From Rhizobium etli CFN 42 (lineage in GTDB: Bacteria > Pseudomonadota > Alphaproteobacteria > Rhizobiales > Rhizobiaceae), in contig NC_004041.2 of the NCBI RefSeq assembly GCF_000092045.1, positions 186,001 to 250,000 of the forward strand: a stretch of 64,000 nt of DNA. Direction: 5' to 3'. The notes under the pieces were generated by a model. That model made no database searches. It was not told the origin of the DNA and worked only from the letters and a program-made list of their open reading frames with translations. Position 1 is the first letter of the stretch, and the number at the start of each line of letters is the position of its first letter. The position numbers were made by a program, and so were the translations under genes. This document shows, one piece after another, positions 1-9,202 of this stretch.

Positions 1-2
1 AC

Positions 3-1325
3 GGAGGCGCGGCGCTTTCCGAGCGCAAGGTCGCAAAGGCAGCCCTGGAGGAACTGCTTCCCCTGGCCCGGGCCCATGCGACCGGGTTCCGCCGGAATGC
101 CGAACGGTTCGAAATGCGTGAGCAGACGCGGCGCTCCTACATGTCATTATCGATCCCGGCGCTTTCCGAGCGCGCGATGCCGCGCCTTATGGAGATCGAG
201 GCGGTGCGCAACCGGGACGGGGACGACGCCTATAAGAGCGCCTTTGCGCTTGCCGCCGAGGACCGCTCGGTCGTGCAGGAGATCAAGGCGGTCAGCGAAG
301 CGTTAACGGCACGCTTCGGCTGGAGCGCATTCACCGCGAAGGCGGATGCGGTTGCTGAACGCAATATGACCGAGCGTTTGCCGGAAGATCTGACGGCCGG
401 CCGGCGCGAGGAGCTGGCCCGGCTGTTCGAAGCGGTCAAACGTTTTGCCGAGGCGCAGCATCTCGCCGAGCGGCAGGATCGCTCGAAGATCGTCATGGCT
501 GCCAGTGTTGTTCGGGGCCAAGAGACAGAGAACGGACCGGGGAAGGAGAATGTCGCCGTGCCGCCGATGCTTGCTGCCGTCATCGCGTTCAAGACGTCGG
601 TCGACGATGAGGCTCGATTGCGGGCGCTCTCCAACCCTTTCTATCGCCAGCAGCGTGGCGCATTGGCCAACGCCGCGACAATGATCTGGCGCGATCCGTC
701 GGGCGCCGTCGGCAAGATCGAGGAGCTGCTCCGGAAAGGCTTTGCTGCTGATCGCATCGCCGCCGCGGTGACCAATGATCCGGCCGCCTATGGGGCTTTG
801 CGCGGTTCTAATCGCCTGCTGGACCGGATGCTGGCGTCCGGCCGGGAGCGGAAAGAGGCGATGCGGGCCGTGCCGGAAACCGCGGCTCGCCTGCGCGCGC
901 TCGGTGCGGCCCACCTCAATGCCCTCGATGCCGAACGCCAGGCTATCACGGACGAACGGCGGCGCATGGCGGTTGCCATTCCAGCTCTTTCGAAAGCTGC
1001 GGAAGAGGCTTTGGCGCACCTGACGGTCGAGGTGAGGAAGGACAGCAGGAAGCTGAGTGTTTCCGCCGCTTCCCTCGAGCAGGGCATTGCCCGGGAGTTT
1101 GCCGCTGTCAGCCGAGCGCTCGACGAGCGCTTCGGTCGCAATGCCCTCGTCCGGGGTGACAAGGATCTTGTCAACCGCGTGCCGCCGGCGCAGCGTCGAG
1201 CTTTCGAGGCGATGCAGGAGCGGCTGAAGGTCCTGCAGCAGACTGTCCGTCTGCAGAGCAGTGAGCAGATCATAGCGGAGCGGCGCCAAAGGGCTGCTAG
1301 CCGCGCTCGCGGCATCAACCTCTGA
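3..1325 (+). CDS. traA: TraA-like conjugative relaxase, C-terminal part (5' end outside window)
   Basis: The frame is open from the left edge, so only the last 440 or so residues are present. The sequence is charged, alanine- and arginine-rich and helical. It resembles the BID-type C-terminal region of Ti/Rhizobium TraA relaxases, which in full length carry an N-terminal MOB relaxase and a helicase domain and nick oriT for plasmid transfer. The conserved 'ALxERFGxxA' pattern occurs twice (about window bases 300-330 and 1110-1145), suggesting two repeated helical units. The basic C-terminus would suit a type IV secretion signal. The catalytic domains are not visible, so the name is inferred from the C-terminal region alone. 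Confidence 0.65.
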   Translation, partial: GGAALSERKVAKAALEELLPLARAHATGFRRNAERFEMREQTRRSYMSLSIPALSERAMPRLMEIEAVRNRDGDDAYKSAFALAAEDRSVVQEIKAVSEALTARFGWSAFTAKADAVAERNMTERLPEDLTAGRREELARLFEAVKRFAEAQHLAERQDRSKIVMAASVVRGQETENGPGKENVAVPPMLAAVIAFKTSVDDEARLRALSNPFYRQQRGALANAATMIWRDPSGAVGKIEELLRKGFAADRIAAAVTNDPAAYGALRGSNRLLDRMLASGRERKEAMRAVPETAARLRALGAAHLNALDAERQAITDERRRMAVAIPALSKAAEEALAHLTVEVRKDSRKLSVSAASLEQGIAREFAAVSRALDERFGRNALVRGDKDLVNRVPPAQRRAFEAMQERLKVLQQTVRLQSSEQIIAERRQRAASRARGINL

Positions 1326-1429
1326 GACTCGAAGAAAAGCGGGGGGACGAAATGGTTGGTCGATTGGAAAAGCACTACGACCCGATTGTCCCGAGATCGA
1401 TCTTCCTTTGGGTGGCGGAGCGGTCGAAG

Positions 1430-1900
1430 CTACTGTTCGTCCGTTCCGCAGCGGTCGTTGTAGAGGCGATTGCAGGTTTCACCAGATCGGGTGCCGTCTG
1501 CGTGAAGCCACTCTATAGCCCCCTCGGACACGGACGTGGCCAGAAACAAGCCTGCTTCCAGCAGCGCGCGGATGCCACAGAAAGTGACGAGGTCTCGCGC
1601 TGAGACCGTGAAGAACAGGCTTTCACTGGTCGGCCTTATGATCGCGCCTCCACCTTCGAAAGCTAGAAACCTGTCAGGTCCCACGGAGACGAGGGATTGG
1701 TAGAAGTCCTCGATTTGCGTGCAGATCTTGTCGGCAACGTGCTGCGTGCGCGTGATTGCGACACACGCTTCGGCGACGTGCACGCACTTTGGAACATCTT
1801 CCTCACCCGCGAATGATGGCGCTCGTGGCAGGACCAGATGCGCGTTGCACGGCGGGCTCAGCTCAACGAAGTGACGGACTTCGCCAATCGATTTCTTCAT
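1430..1900 (-). CDS. Hypothetical protein, 156 residues
   Basis: I do not recognise this family. I prefer the ATG at 1900 (protein beginning MKKSIGEVRHFVEL) because AGGAAC sits a few bases upstream; a longer in-frame start at 1945 is possible. The protein is soluble-looking and mixed alpha/beta, with several Cys residues in its middle and C-terminal parts, and no signal peptide or membrane segment. It lies alone between the conjugation gene and a methyltransferase gene on the same strand. Confidence 0.45.
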   Translation of the reverse strand: MKKSIGEVRHFVELSPPCNAHLVLPRAPSFAGEEDVPKCVHVAEACVAITRTQHVADKICTQIEDFYQSLVSVGPDRFLAFEGGGAIIRPTSESLFFTVSARDLVTFCGIRALLEAGLFLATSVSEGAIEWLHADGTRSGETCNRLYNDRCGTDEQ

Positions 1901-2063
1901 GCTGTTCCTGCCTATTTGGAGAAAAAAGGCTTTTAGAGGTGGCAAAGCGCTGAGGGCTGCTCAACGTGATGGAGCGCTTTCTGCTGACGCGAACGTTGTT
2001 CCAGTTGAGGCTCGTGAAGACGTGACGCAGTTGCGCTTACGCGACGGTGAAGATGAGGAATCG

Positions 2064-3077
2064 CTAAAGGGTCCAAGATCGCCCCGATAGCCGCCTTGCT
2101 TCGGATTCCGGGTAAAGGCGGTAGGGAAGGTCCGCATAGACATATTCTGCCGGAATCGCGGGTGGGGACAGCTTCGATAGGAACAGGTCGAGATTCTCCC
2201 GACTGTTGCTGGAGACAAGCGTGTAGAAATTGCCGCTGTTCCAGGTGACGAATGAGTGTCCAAAGAACCGGCGTAGTGTTTCGCTCATCTCCGAAAGGGT
2301 GACTTCGTTTCGATCCATTCGCGTTAGCACCGTCTCTTCCTTGGCGCGAATATCTGACGCGCTGAAGAAGCGAGCTTTGAAGCTATGGTCCTTCTGGCGT
2401 TCCCGCCGCCGATATTCCTCGGCGTCTTCATGCCTGAACTTCTCGACGAACATGAAGAGCCCGTTGGTCTTGAGATGCTGCGAGACGAAACGGATCTGAT
2501 CGAAGCGATTTGGCGAATACATCTGGAAAGTCGTGTCCTCGAGGATGATATCGAAACCGCTGCCAAACTTTCGGAGCTCCACGTCTTCTTGGACCCTTTG
2601 CGATGTCAAATGATGAAATGGTCCGTGAAAAAACATGGCATGAGGAGGAACGCCATAGGCATAGAAGCTTCTAAGGTTTTCGACGTTGGGACTGCATGAC
2701 AGTGTTTCTATCCTGCCCTTGCCAAGTTCGCCGATCACACGAGCCATCGTCCCCTCGGCTGTACCTAGCGTGTAGAGTTGCAGTTGACCCTTTCTGGCGC
2801 GCGCATATTTGAGGATCGCGCTGCCCATGCGGCACTCTTCTTCGAACCGGTAGGGTATGCTGCTCAAGTAGTGCTTGTCGAACGGACCTTGGCGCAGCGG
2901 ATGAAGGGCTGAAAAGCGCCTGAACGTCATGTCCACTGGGAACAAGCGGCGATCGAGCTCGGGCGGACGGATAGGCATTCCGGCCTCACCGGATGCGGTG
3001 GTCGAAAAAAACTCAGAAAGCTCGTTAAGGCGAGGGGCACGGTCGCACTCCTCAATGAAGTCGGCAAATTCACGCAT
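2064..3077 (-). CDS. SAM-dependent methyltransferase-like protein
   Basis: This 337-residue soluble protein contains a class I methyltransferase-like motif I (LYTLGTAEGTMAR, about residues 101-113) followed by an acidic strand end and a FDIILEDTTFQMY segment typical of the SAM-binding fold. The substrate is unknown. It is transcribed divergently from an AraC regulator, exporter and unknown enzyme (3334-6951) across a 256-bp intergenic region, which suggests a shared regulatory region and pathway. The family call is moderately sure; the role is inferred from context only. Confidence 0.6.
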   Translation of the reverse strand: MREFADFIEECDRAPRLNELSEFFSTTASGEAGMPIRPPELDRRLFPVDMTFRRFSALHPLRQGPFDKHYLSSIPYRFEEECRMGSAILKYARARKGQLQLYTLGTAEGTMARVIGELGKGRIETLSCSPNVENLRSFYAYGVPPHAMFFHGPFHHLTSQRVQEDVELRKFGSGFDIILEDTTFQMYSPNRFDQIRFVSQHLKTNGLFMFVEKFRHEDAEEYRRRERQKDHSFKARFFSASDIRAKEETVLTRMDRNEVTLSEMSETLRRFFGHSFVTWNSGNFYTLVSSNSRENLDLFLSKLSPPAIPAEYVYADLPYRLYPESEARRLSGRSWTL

Positions 3078-3333
3078 GCGAAAGCCTGCCTTTCTCTCGC
3101 ACCATCGCGTTTTTGGGATTCAGGAGGGAAATCGCGCATCCCGAAAAGATTGTGCCGTCAGCGATGATGTCGGCAGAAGATGATCGCGAACGTCATCTTT
3201 TCGCATCCACGATTTTGATTGGTTTTCATGAAATTGACATGAAATTCGACCTGAGGTTAAAGCCTGGCTTGTTGACAACTTGGGGTGAGGTAGGGTCGCT
3301 ACCACACCGGTTTTTCAGGGGAGCAGCTTTCGA

Positions 3334-4218
3334 GTGGGGATCATTCCATCAATTCACCCCGAGAGGATGAAGAAGTCACAAGGGGAGATCATCCTTCACC
3401 AGCAAGGCCTTTGGAGCCATGCCCGCGCAGATGTCGTTCGCCGGCGCAGTCTCGGGCGACAGGTTATCGACGTTGTCGCGGATGACCACCTGATCTTCCT
3501 CAACATAAGGGGTACGGCGGCATCCGGCGAAAATTTTGTGGACGGACGAAGAGTCGAGTTCAGTCCGCGTCCAGACGGCTCGCTTGTTTACATTCCGCCC
3601 GGTTGCCATTGGAGCGGTTGGGATGAAGGCGATGCGGAGGGTTGTTATCTTATGATAACCGTGACGCAGGATTTTTTTTCCAACCTCACGACCAAGCTCC
3701 CGCGCGTAGGCACCTTACGTCCGGAGCTTGGATTTAGAGATCTGCCAATCCAATGCTTGGCGCGGCAGATTGCCGGAGAACTTTCACACGACGATTCCGT
3801 AGGGAGTCTGATCGTTGAAGGGCACCTAGCGGCTATCTTCGGACTTCTGCAGCGCCGCTCCGGCACATCTGGCAGATTGTCTCGAGGAGGATTGTCTCCT
3901 ACGGTTCTCAAGCGGGTGATAGGGCGAATTGAAGCTCACATCGATCGACCTCCGAGCGTGCGCGCTCTGGCTGAAGAGGCGGGATTGACCTACGAGCATT
4001 TTTCCCGCGCTTTCAAGCAGTCGCAAGGCTCGACGCCCTATGGCTTCTATAACCAGCGCCGGCTTGAACGCGTGACCGACCTTCTCCGCACGACTGCGAT
4101 CAGTGTGACCGAGATCGCCATCGCCTGTGGCTACTCCAGCGGGAGCCACCTCTCGACCAGATTTCGCCGAGAGACGGGATTTTCCCCTGCCGAGTACCGG
4201 GCGCTCTGGAAAGAATAG
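3334..4218 (+). CDS. AraC-family transcriptional regulator
   Basis: The N-terminal two thirds form a cupin-like sensor. The C-terminal 100 residues carry two helix-turn-helix motifs: 'SVRALAEEAGLTYEHFSRAF' and 'SVTEIAIACGYSSGSHLSTRF', ending in the family signature GFSPAEYR. The GTG at 3334 is preceded by AGGGGAG about 10 bases upstream; an ATG at 3367 is the alternative. It reads towards the exporter gene at 4289, so local control of the exporter and the divergent methyltransferase is likely. The effector is unknown. Confidence 0.85.
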   Translation: MGIIPSIHPERMKKSQGEIILHQQGLWSHARADVVRRRSLGRQVIDVVADDHLIFLNIRGTAASGENFVDGRRVEFSPRPDGSLVYIPPGCHWSGWDEGDAEGCYLMITVTQDFFSNLTTKLPRVGTLRPELGFRDLPIQCLARQIAGELSHDDSVGSLIVEGHLAAIFGLLQRRSGTSGRLSRGGLSPTVLKRVIGRIEAHIDRPPSVRALAEEAGLTYEHFSRAFKQSQGSTPYGFYNQRRLERVTDLLRTTAISVTEIAIACGYSSGSHLSTRFRRETGFSPAEYRALWKE

Positions 4219-4288
4219 CTGGTTCTGGACGAGAGATAATATCAAATTCATGAAAGCCGCCAGCTGTTCAGAAGAATAGCATGTCCCC

Positions 4289-5542
4289 ATGAACCTGCCA
4301 GTAGGGAGTGTGGATGAAGTGGGCGCGACGGAAAGCAGCGGCATAGGGTATTATGCCTCTCGCGGCATCTATCTCTTCTGTGTTCTGGCGTCGGCCACCG
4401 GCCGCAATGTCTACTTTGTGCTGGCGGCATGGGTTGCGACAGATGTCAGCAAGAGCACGAGCGCTCTCGCCATCCTTTTGGCGCTCGGCAGTGCCGCTGA
4501 GTTGCTCACCAGCAATGTTGGTGGGGTTCTAGTTGATCGATTTGATCGTCGCTTCGTCTGTATCGCTTGCGATTTATCCAGGTTGATCCTCATATTTTCA
4601 ACGGGCATTGGTCTCTCGTTCGGTGACCCACTTAGTGTTCTTTGCCTGTCGTGGACCATCTTCGCGTTCATCGACAGAACCTATTCGACTGCGCTGCAGG
4701 CCATCATTCCAGACATCGTGCGTCCTAAGAACCTCACTTCATTCAACTCGGCGTCTTATATTGCGATGCAGGCGGGCAATTTCCTCGCCGCCATCGTCAC
4801 CGGGTACAGCTTAACCGCCGCCGGGATGAATCTGACGTCGATCCTGCCTGGCGCCTTTTTCGGCCTCTCACTGTTGGGACTGCTGGCACTGCTCGGCCGA
4901 CAGCCGCTTTCTCGTTCTCGACGTTTGCAGGCAAACAGCATCCGTGGGCTGGATCTCTTGCCGACGACTTTCGTCGTTCACCCCCTGAAGGCCATCGCCG
5001 TCATGTATGCGTTAACCTATGCGATGGGCATGCTTGTGAGTGTATTGGGCGCCGCATATGTCACCCGTGAACTCAAGGGGTCGGCGCTACAGTTCGGTTA
5101 TTTCGAGGCAGGTTGGGCGCTCGGTTCGATTGCGGGCTGTTCAATCCTTCTTCTCAAAAGGGCACGTTTGCGACGACAAAGCATCCTCTTCCAGTCGGCG
5201 CTCGCTGGCATTGTTCTGTTGGGCTTTCCTGTTTTCCAGAGCTTTTTGTCCGCTCTCGTTCAAATGGTGTTGCTTGGCTTCTGCTACAATATCACGCGAA
5301 TTCTAATCGATGTACGGGTTCAATCGACTGTTTCGATCGACATGTTGGGTCGGGCGCGAAGCCAGATCCACACGGTCTGTGTTTCGATCGGGCTTCTTGC
5401 TTATGGCATCATCGGGACCATCGGAGACGCAATTCCACCTTCGGGGATTTTCGGCGTCTTCGGGGCGTTGATGGTGGCCGTCGCGCTCTTCATTCATTTC
5501 AATATGGATCGGGGAGAGCCGGTGGAAAGCCGGTTCGTCTGA
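4289..5542 (+). CDS. MFS transporter, EntS-like exporter
   Basis: The 417-residue protein is strongly hydrophobic with about twelve predicted transmembrane segments. Between TM2 and TM3 it has the motif GGVLVDRFDRR, an MFS motif A variant typical of the MFS_3/EntS group that exports siderophores and other small products. Its TGA stop is separated from the ATG of the next gene by two bases, so the two are probably translationally coupled. Adjacency to a methyltransferase and an uncharacterised enzyme suggests it exports the product of this locus; the substrate is not known. Confidence 0.8.
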   Translation: MNLPVGSVDEVGATESSGIGYYASRGIYLFCVLASATGRNVYFVLAAWVATDVSKSTSALAILLALGSAAELLTSNVGGVLVDRFDRRFVCIACDLSRLILIFSTGIGLSFGDPLSVLCLSWTIFAFIDRTYSTALQAIIPDIVRPKNLTSFNSASYIAMQAGNFLAAIVTGYSLTAAGMNLTSILPGAFFGLSLLGLLALLGRQPLSRSRRLQANSIRGLDLLPTTFVVHPLKAIAVMYALTYAMGMLVSVLGAAYVTRELKGSALQFGYFEAGWALGSIAGCSILLLKRARLRRQSILFQSALAGIVLLGFPVFQSFLSALVQMVLLGFCYNITRILIDVRVQSTVSIDMLGRARSQIHTVCVSIGLLAYGIIGTIGDAIPPSGIFGVFGALMVAVALFIHFNMDRGEPVESRFV

Positions 5543-5544
5543 GG

Positions 5545-6951
5545 ATGGAGACGTCGCCCAATAGCGAGCTGGTATCAAAAGAAGAGGTGTTGGCTCTCAT
5601 TTGTGAACTATTCCCTTGGTTGCGTCAGTTTCAGCAGGCATCGCTGAACGAATATGCAAAGGCGGCTTTCTCGGTTGGATCGGATCAATCGGGGTGCGTC
5701 GCGCGAAGCCAGGCAATGTCTCTATTGAGGTCACGCGTGGGGGCCGTCGCGCAACGTCAAGGTTATTCAGCAGGAGCCGTGTCGAGCTTTCAAACCGAAA
5801 TTGAAGTCGCTCCGGTGCTGCAGAGCGGCCCCCATCTCCACCTGTTGATCGAGCCGGACGCATTTTACACCCATTTGTTCTCCCTAATGGGACTTCGAGC
5901 GCATGGCAGGACATCCTATATCTCCTACGCTTGCTCGACGGTGAAGTTCGTGGAACGCGGTCGCAAGGGGCCGGCCTGGCTCCACGTCGATGGTGATGCA
6001 GTCAATGTCTTCGGGCTGTCGCGCAGCAAGATGATCCCTTACAGCATTCTTGGCAGAAACGGCTGCTACAGATTCCATCTTCAAAACGTGGACAGGCCCG
6101 CTCGTGACTCGGAGGCAATTTCGTGCTTGCGAGACCTTTTGCCTCGTGGCGAATTTCAGTCGGCGGCAGAGGCGATCAAAGCGGCAAATCTTTGCCTCTG
6201 GAAGCGGTATTTTGACAGCCAGGTCGACTTTCTTCAGCTTGATGATAGCGACGTTGCCGATCTGGTCGCGGACCACCTTTCCGATGGCCGGTCCTGGCTG
6301 CGAGCCTCGCTGATCGAGGACCGAGCATTCGCGATGCGCCTCATCCATTGCATCGATCAACTCGCTGACACGCCTTGGCGAGGCTGGTTGAAAAACTCGA
6401 CGCATTTTTTCTGGGGCTGCATTGAAGGGCGGCTTTTTCCACTTTGGCTGGATGGCAGGGTCCTCCGGTCGAAGGCGACAGATGATGTCTGTGTTGAATT
6501 CTCGCCGCCAAGTCTTGTGGAGGCCCTGAGAACTGGCCGGATCGTTCCGAACCTTCTGCTGATGTTCATCGTAACGTCGATCCTGCCTGGCGTGCGTGTC
6601 CTGGGTGGAAGTCGGCATACGATCTATTATCCGTTGATGCGCTGGGCATTCTGCGAGGCGTTGAGGAACAACCATCGTGACACACAGCTTCTCAACGCAC
6701 TGTCAAAGGACGAACGGCCGGGGGTTTGGGGCCATCGCATCATCTCCTCGCCGTGCGAGCCATTTTCGCTGTTGAATGCTTTTAGCCGTGGGGGAATTGA
6801 AACGCTTCTCGGGCTGTTCGGCAAGATGAGCATTATCGACGCTTGCGGGCCCCTTTCCAGCTTCACCCAGGACCCCCTATGGGCGGAGCTTGCGGTAGCC
6901 TATTCCTCCGGGAGAGTGGGCAGACAATCCTGGCAATGGGCGTTCCGCTGA
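5545..6951 (+). CDS. Uncharacterised 468-residue protein, coupled to MFS exporter
   Basis: I do not recognise the family. The frame is open much further upstream (from 5113), but that part overlaps the exporter gene; the ATG at 5545, two bases after the exporter stop, is the natural start. The protein looks soluble apart from one hydrophobic stretch near residue 335 (PNLLLMFIVTSILPG). It has short motifs such as HLHLLIEPDAF, YISYACS and GGSRHTIYYPLMRW. Position and coupling suggest a biosynthetic enzyme whose product is exported by the upstream MFS protein. That is inference only. Confidence 0.5.
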   Translation: METSPNSELVSKEEVLALICELFPWLRQFQQASLNEYAKAAFSVGSDQSGCVARSQAMSLLRSRVGAVAQRQGYSAGAVSSFQTEIEVAPVLQSGPHLHLLIEPDAFYTHLFSLMGLRAHGRTSYISYACSTVKFVERGRKGPAWLHVDGDAVNVFGLSRSKMIPYSILGRNGCYRFHLQNVDRPARDSEAISCLRDLLPRGEFQSAAEAIKAANLCLWKRYFDSQVDFLQLDDSDVADLVADHLSDGRSWLRASLIEDRAFAMRLIHCIDQLADTPWRGWLKNSTHFFWGCIEGRLFPLWLDGRVLRSKATDDVCVEFSPPSLVEALRTGRIVPNLLLMFIVTSILPGVRVLGGSRHTIYYPLMRWAFCEALRNNHRDTQLLNALSKDERPGVWGHRIISSPCEPFSLLNAFSRGGIETLLGLFGKMSIIDACGPLSSFTQDPLWAELAVAYSSGRVGRQSWQWAFR

Positions 6952-7328
6952 TCGCACCTCCTTTGGTTTTCTGACCACTTTACCGCCCGAAGCGTGACCT
7001 CTCGCTTTGAGACAAGTGCCCGCGCGTAAAGCGAAGCTATTGAATTTTGTAAAGAATTCGGTTGCGCGGCGGGCGGATTTCAACTAAGTTTGGCAGCGAG
7101 GCAGTACGCGCTGCCTTGGGGCTTCGTAACCCCTGTTAGCGGTTGGTGCCGGCCGATTCGGCACCACACTCCTTGACCTTCGGTCGAGGAGCCTGTGGCG
7201 TATGTCCAGGTTCCTCGGAACTAAAGGCCACAGGGCCGTCTAGCACGGTTACGAACTCCCCGATCAGTGGGTTGAGCGAGTTTTCAGCGGGGGCGCACCG
7301 CGTGAAACTCTCCATCGGGGTGACCACC
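6952..7328. other. Intergenic stretch without a gene
   Basis: About 377 bases separate the unknown enzyme from the XRE regulator. The frame of the regulator is open back to 7143 with an ATG there, but the composition of that extension is not protein-like and a better start lies at 7329. I see no RNA gene or repeat. Confidence 0.4.
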
Positions 7329-7814
7329 ATGAAGCGCTATGTAGCAGCCCAGGTTCGGACTTCGAGACCTGCGCAAGCCAAACAGTCGGATGTTGCACGC
7401 GAGTCGGTACATCCAGTCGATCGGCATGTCGGACAGCAAATCCGTATCCGCCGAATGCAGTCGAATGTCTCCCTAGGGGATCTCGGCGCCGGCATCGGGG
7501 TGAGTTTGCAGCAGGTACAAAAATATGAAAGCGGTAAGAACCGCGTCAGCGCTTCGATGCTCTACGAGCTTGCCAATTGCCTCAAGATCCCGGTTTCGAG
7601 GTTTTTCGAAGGTCTTCCAGATCCCGAAACCACTCAGGGCCAGCAAATCATAACAGAGATCGATGAGAAGATTGCCTACATTTCCACGGCGGAGGGACGG
7701 CGTCTGATAGACGACGTTTTGCTCCTTTCTCCGCGTGTGCGCAGCCGGGTCGTTGCCCTCGTCAGCTCGATTGTCGATGAAGAGATGGAAGAACACAAGG
7801 ACGTTTCCCCATAA
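7329..7814 (+). CDS. XRE-family helix-turn-helix regulator
   Basis: The 161-residue protein has a Cro/CI-type helix-turn-helix at about residues 36-90 (VGQQIRIRRMQSN, then SLGDLGAGIGVSLQQVQKYESGKNRVSASML, shown here in pieces), followed by a helical C-terminal region. This is the architecture of the many small rhizobial XRE regulators. The ATG at 7329 is chosen because GGGGTGA lies just upstream and the helix-turn-helix then falls at its usual place. Target genes are unknown. It stands alone, convergent with the CapA-like gene. Confidence 0.8.
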   Translation: MKRYVAAQVRTSRPAQAKQSDVARESVHPVDRHVGQQIRIRRMQSNVSLGDLGAGIGVSLQQVQKYESGKNRVSASMLYELANCLKIPVSRFFEGLPDPETTQGQQIITEIDEKIAYISTAEGRRLIDDVLLLSPRVRSRVVALVSSIVDEEMEEHKDVSP

Positions 7815-7885
7815 AAAGACCAACAAGAGCGCGGCCGCAAAAATTGGTCAGCGGTTCGTAGAGTTATCGCCGCATACTGCAGGTT

Positions 7886-9121
7886 CTAAAAAGCGATCTG
7901 GCCAACGTTCTTCTCTCGGTCAAGCACAGTGCCAAAACCGGCACTGCGGTCGGCAAGATCGTCAAGGATGTCTGCCGCCATTCTGCCATCGGCGAGCACA
8001 GGGAAGGGGAGGCGATCGCGTGCAGGATTCGATAATGCCTCGGTTCCACCGATCACAATCGGACGCAAGCGTACATTTTCCAGCTGTCCGCTAGATCCAA
8101 AATTGCAGGTCGCGATGACGCTCCTCCACACTTCCGGCGGGCTCCATTCCTGTTCGTCCTTTTCCGTATGGAAGAGGAAGTTGCCAAGGCCGTAGAAAAT
8201 TGGCGTATTCCGATATATCTCAACCCCTTGAAGGACCGGAGCGCCATGGCTGACAAAGAGGCCTGCGCCCGCGTTAACGCAATCGTGCGCAAATTCGCGG
8301 ACCCAGACGGGGACTTGCTGCCAGTTCGGCTCCCAATGGTGATGATGCAAATACACGATGACGAGCGTGTCGCGGCCCGCTTCTTCCGCGATCGCCGAAA
8401 GGTGAGCCCTGGCGCTGTGCCGGTCCATGACGATGCGGCGAGCGGTCTCATCTGATCTGCGAAACACGGTTCCATAGAAATCAATTTCGTCTTGGCCATG
8501 AAGATCAGGCGGATCCTCTGGCTGGGCATAATTCGCGCGCTCCAAGGGCGAACTTAGAAGACGCTCCTGAATGGAGCGAAGCAAGTTGAATGTTCCCGCT
8601 TCCAGGTCGAATACCCTGGAGACTTTCAGACTATTGATGCCGGGCCTTGCTATCCTGCCCTCAGTTGCGTCCTCGGCGTACATGAAAGACGGGCCTGGCC
8701 CGGCATCCATGGCAATCAGCGCGACATTTCGGGATCCGAACGTCATTTTCTGTGCCGTGGAAGCATGATGCTTGTTGTGGCCGATGCCGGCATGCAGGAA
8801 ATTGTGTGCCGCAACCTCCTCCAGCGTCGAGAGGATCCCCGGCGGTCCAAGATCGAAAGCATGGTTGTTCGCCAGAGCCAGGCTATTGAAACCGAGCTCC
8901 TTCAACGCCGCCAAGACATCCGGCGCTGCAGCGCCGAAATAGCTGCCTTTGAGCGGCCATCCACCATGACGACCATAGATAGTCGTCTCGAGATTGGTGA
9001 AGGCAACATCGCTTGCTTTGAGGATCTCGGCGATCTCAGCGAGCCGTGGATCGCCGATCGTTCGAAGATCATGACGGATGAGCGACTGGCCGGTGACAGC
9101 AATGGAAAAGGGTGCGGACAT
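7886..9121 (-). CDS. CapA-family metallophosphoesterase-like protein
   Basis: The protein of about 411 residues belongs to the CapA/PgsA group associated with poly-gamma-glutamate synthesis, with a calcineurin-like metal-binding core. Visible signatures are 'FTNLETTI', 'LALANNHAFDLG' (the family NHxxD motif), 'YLHHHHWEP' and 'SHGAPVLQGVEIY' near the C-terminus. No signal peptide is seen. The ATG at 9121 has AAGGT upstream and is preferred to the start at 9160. It lies upstream of nothing obvious for polymer synthesis; its neighbours are amino-acid importer genes on the same strand, and its substrate is unknown. Confidence 0.8.
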   Translation of the reverse strand: MSAPFSIAVTGQSLIRHDLRTIGDPRLAEIAEILKASDVAFTNLETTIYGRHGGWPLKGSYFGAAAPDVLAALKELGFNSLALANNHAFDLGPPGILSTLEEVAAHNFLHAGIGHNKHHASTAQKMTFGSRNVALIAMDAGPGPSFMYAEDATEGRIARPGINSLKVSRVFDLEAGTFNLLRSIQERLLSSPLERANYAQPEDPPDLHGQDEIDFYGTVFRRSDETARRIVMDRHSARAHLSAIAEEAGRDTLVIVYLHHHHWEPNWQQVPVWVREFAHDCVNAGAGLFVSHGAPVLQGVEIYRNTPIFYGLGNFLFHTEKDEQEWSPPEVWRSVIATCNFGSSGQLENVRLRPIVIGGTEALSNPARDRLPFPVLADGRMAADILDDLADRSAGFGTVLDREKNVGQIAF

Positions 9122-9202
9122 ATGGTCTACCTTCGATCTTTGGGACTGCCGACTGCTCACGCGCTATGGCTTCGGGGGAAATGCGTGTCGGAAAGCCAGT
9201 GT

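Noticed and set aside
303..1289. A 328-codon minus-strand frame opposite the TraA fragment
   Set aside because: The plus frame continues the conjugative relaxase; the minus frame has no conserved pattern.
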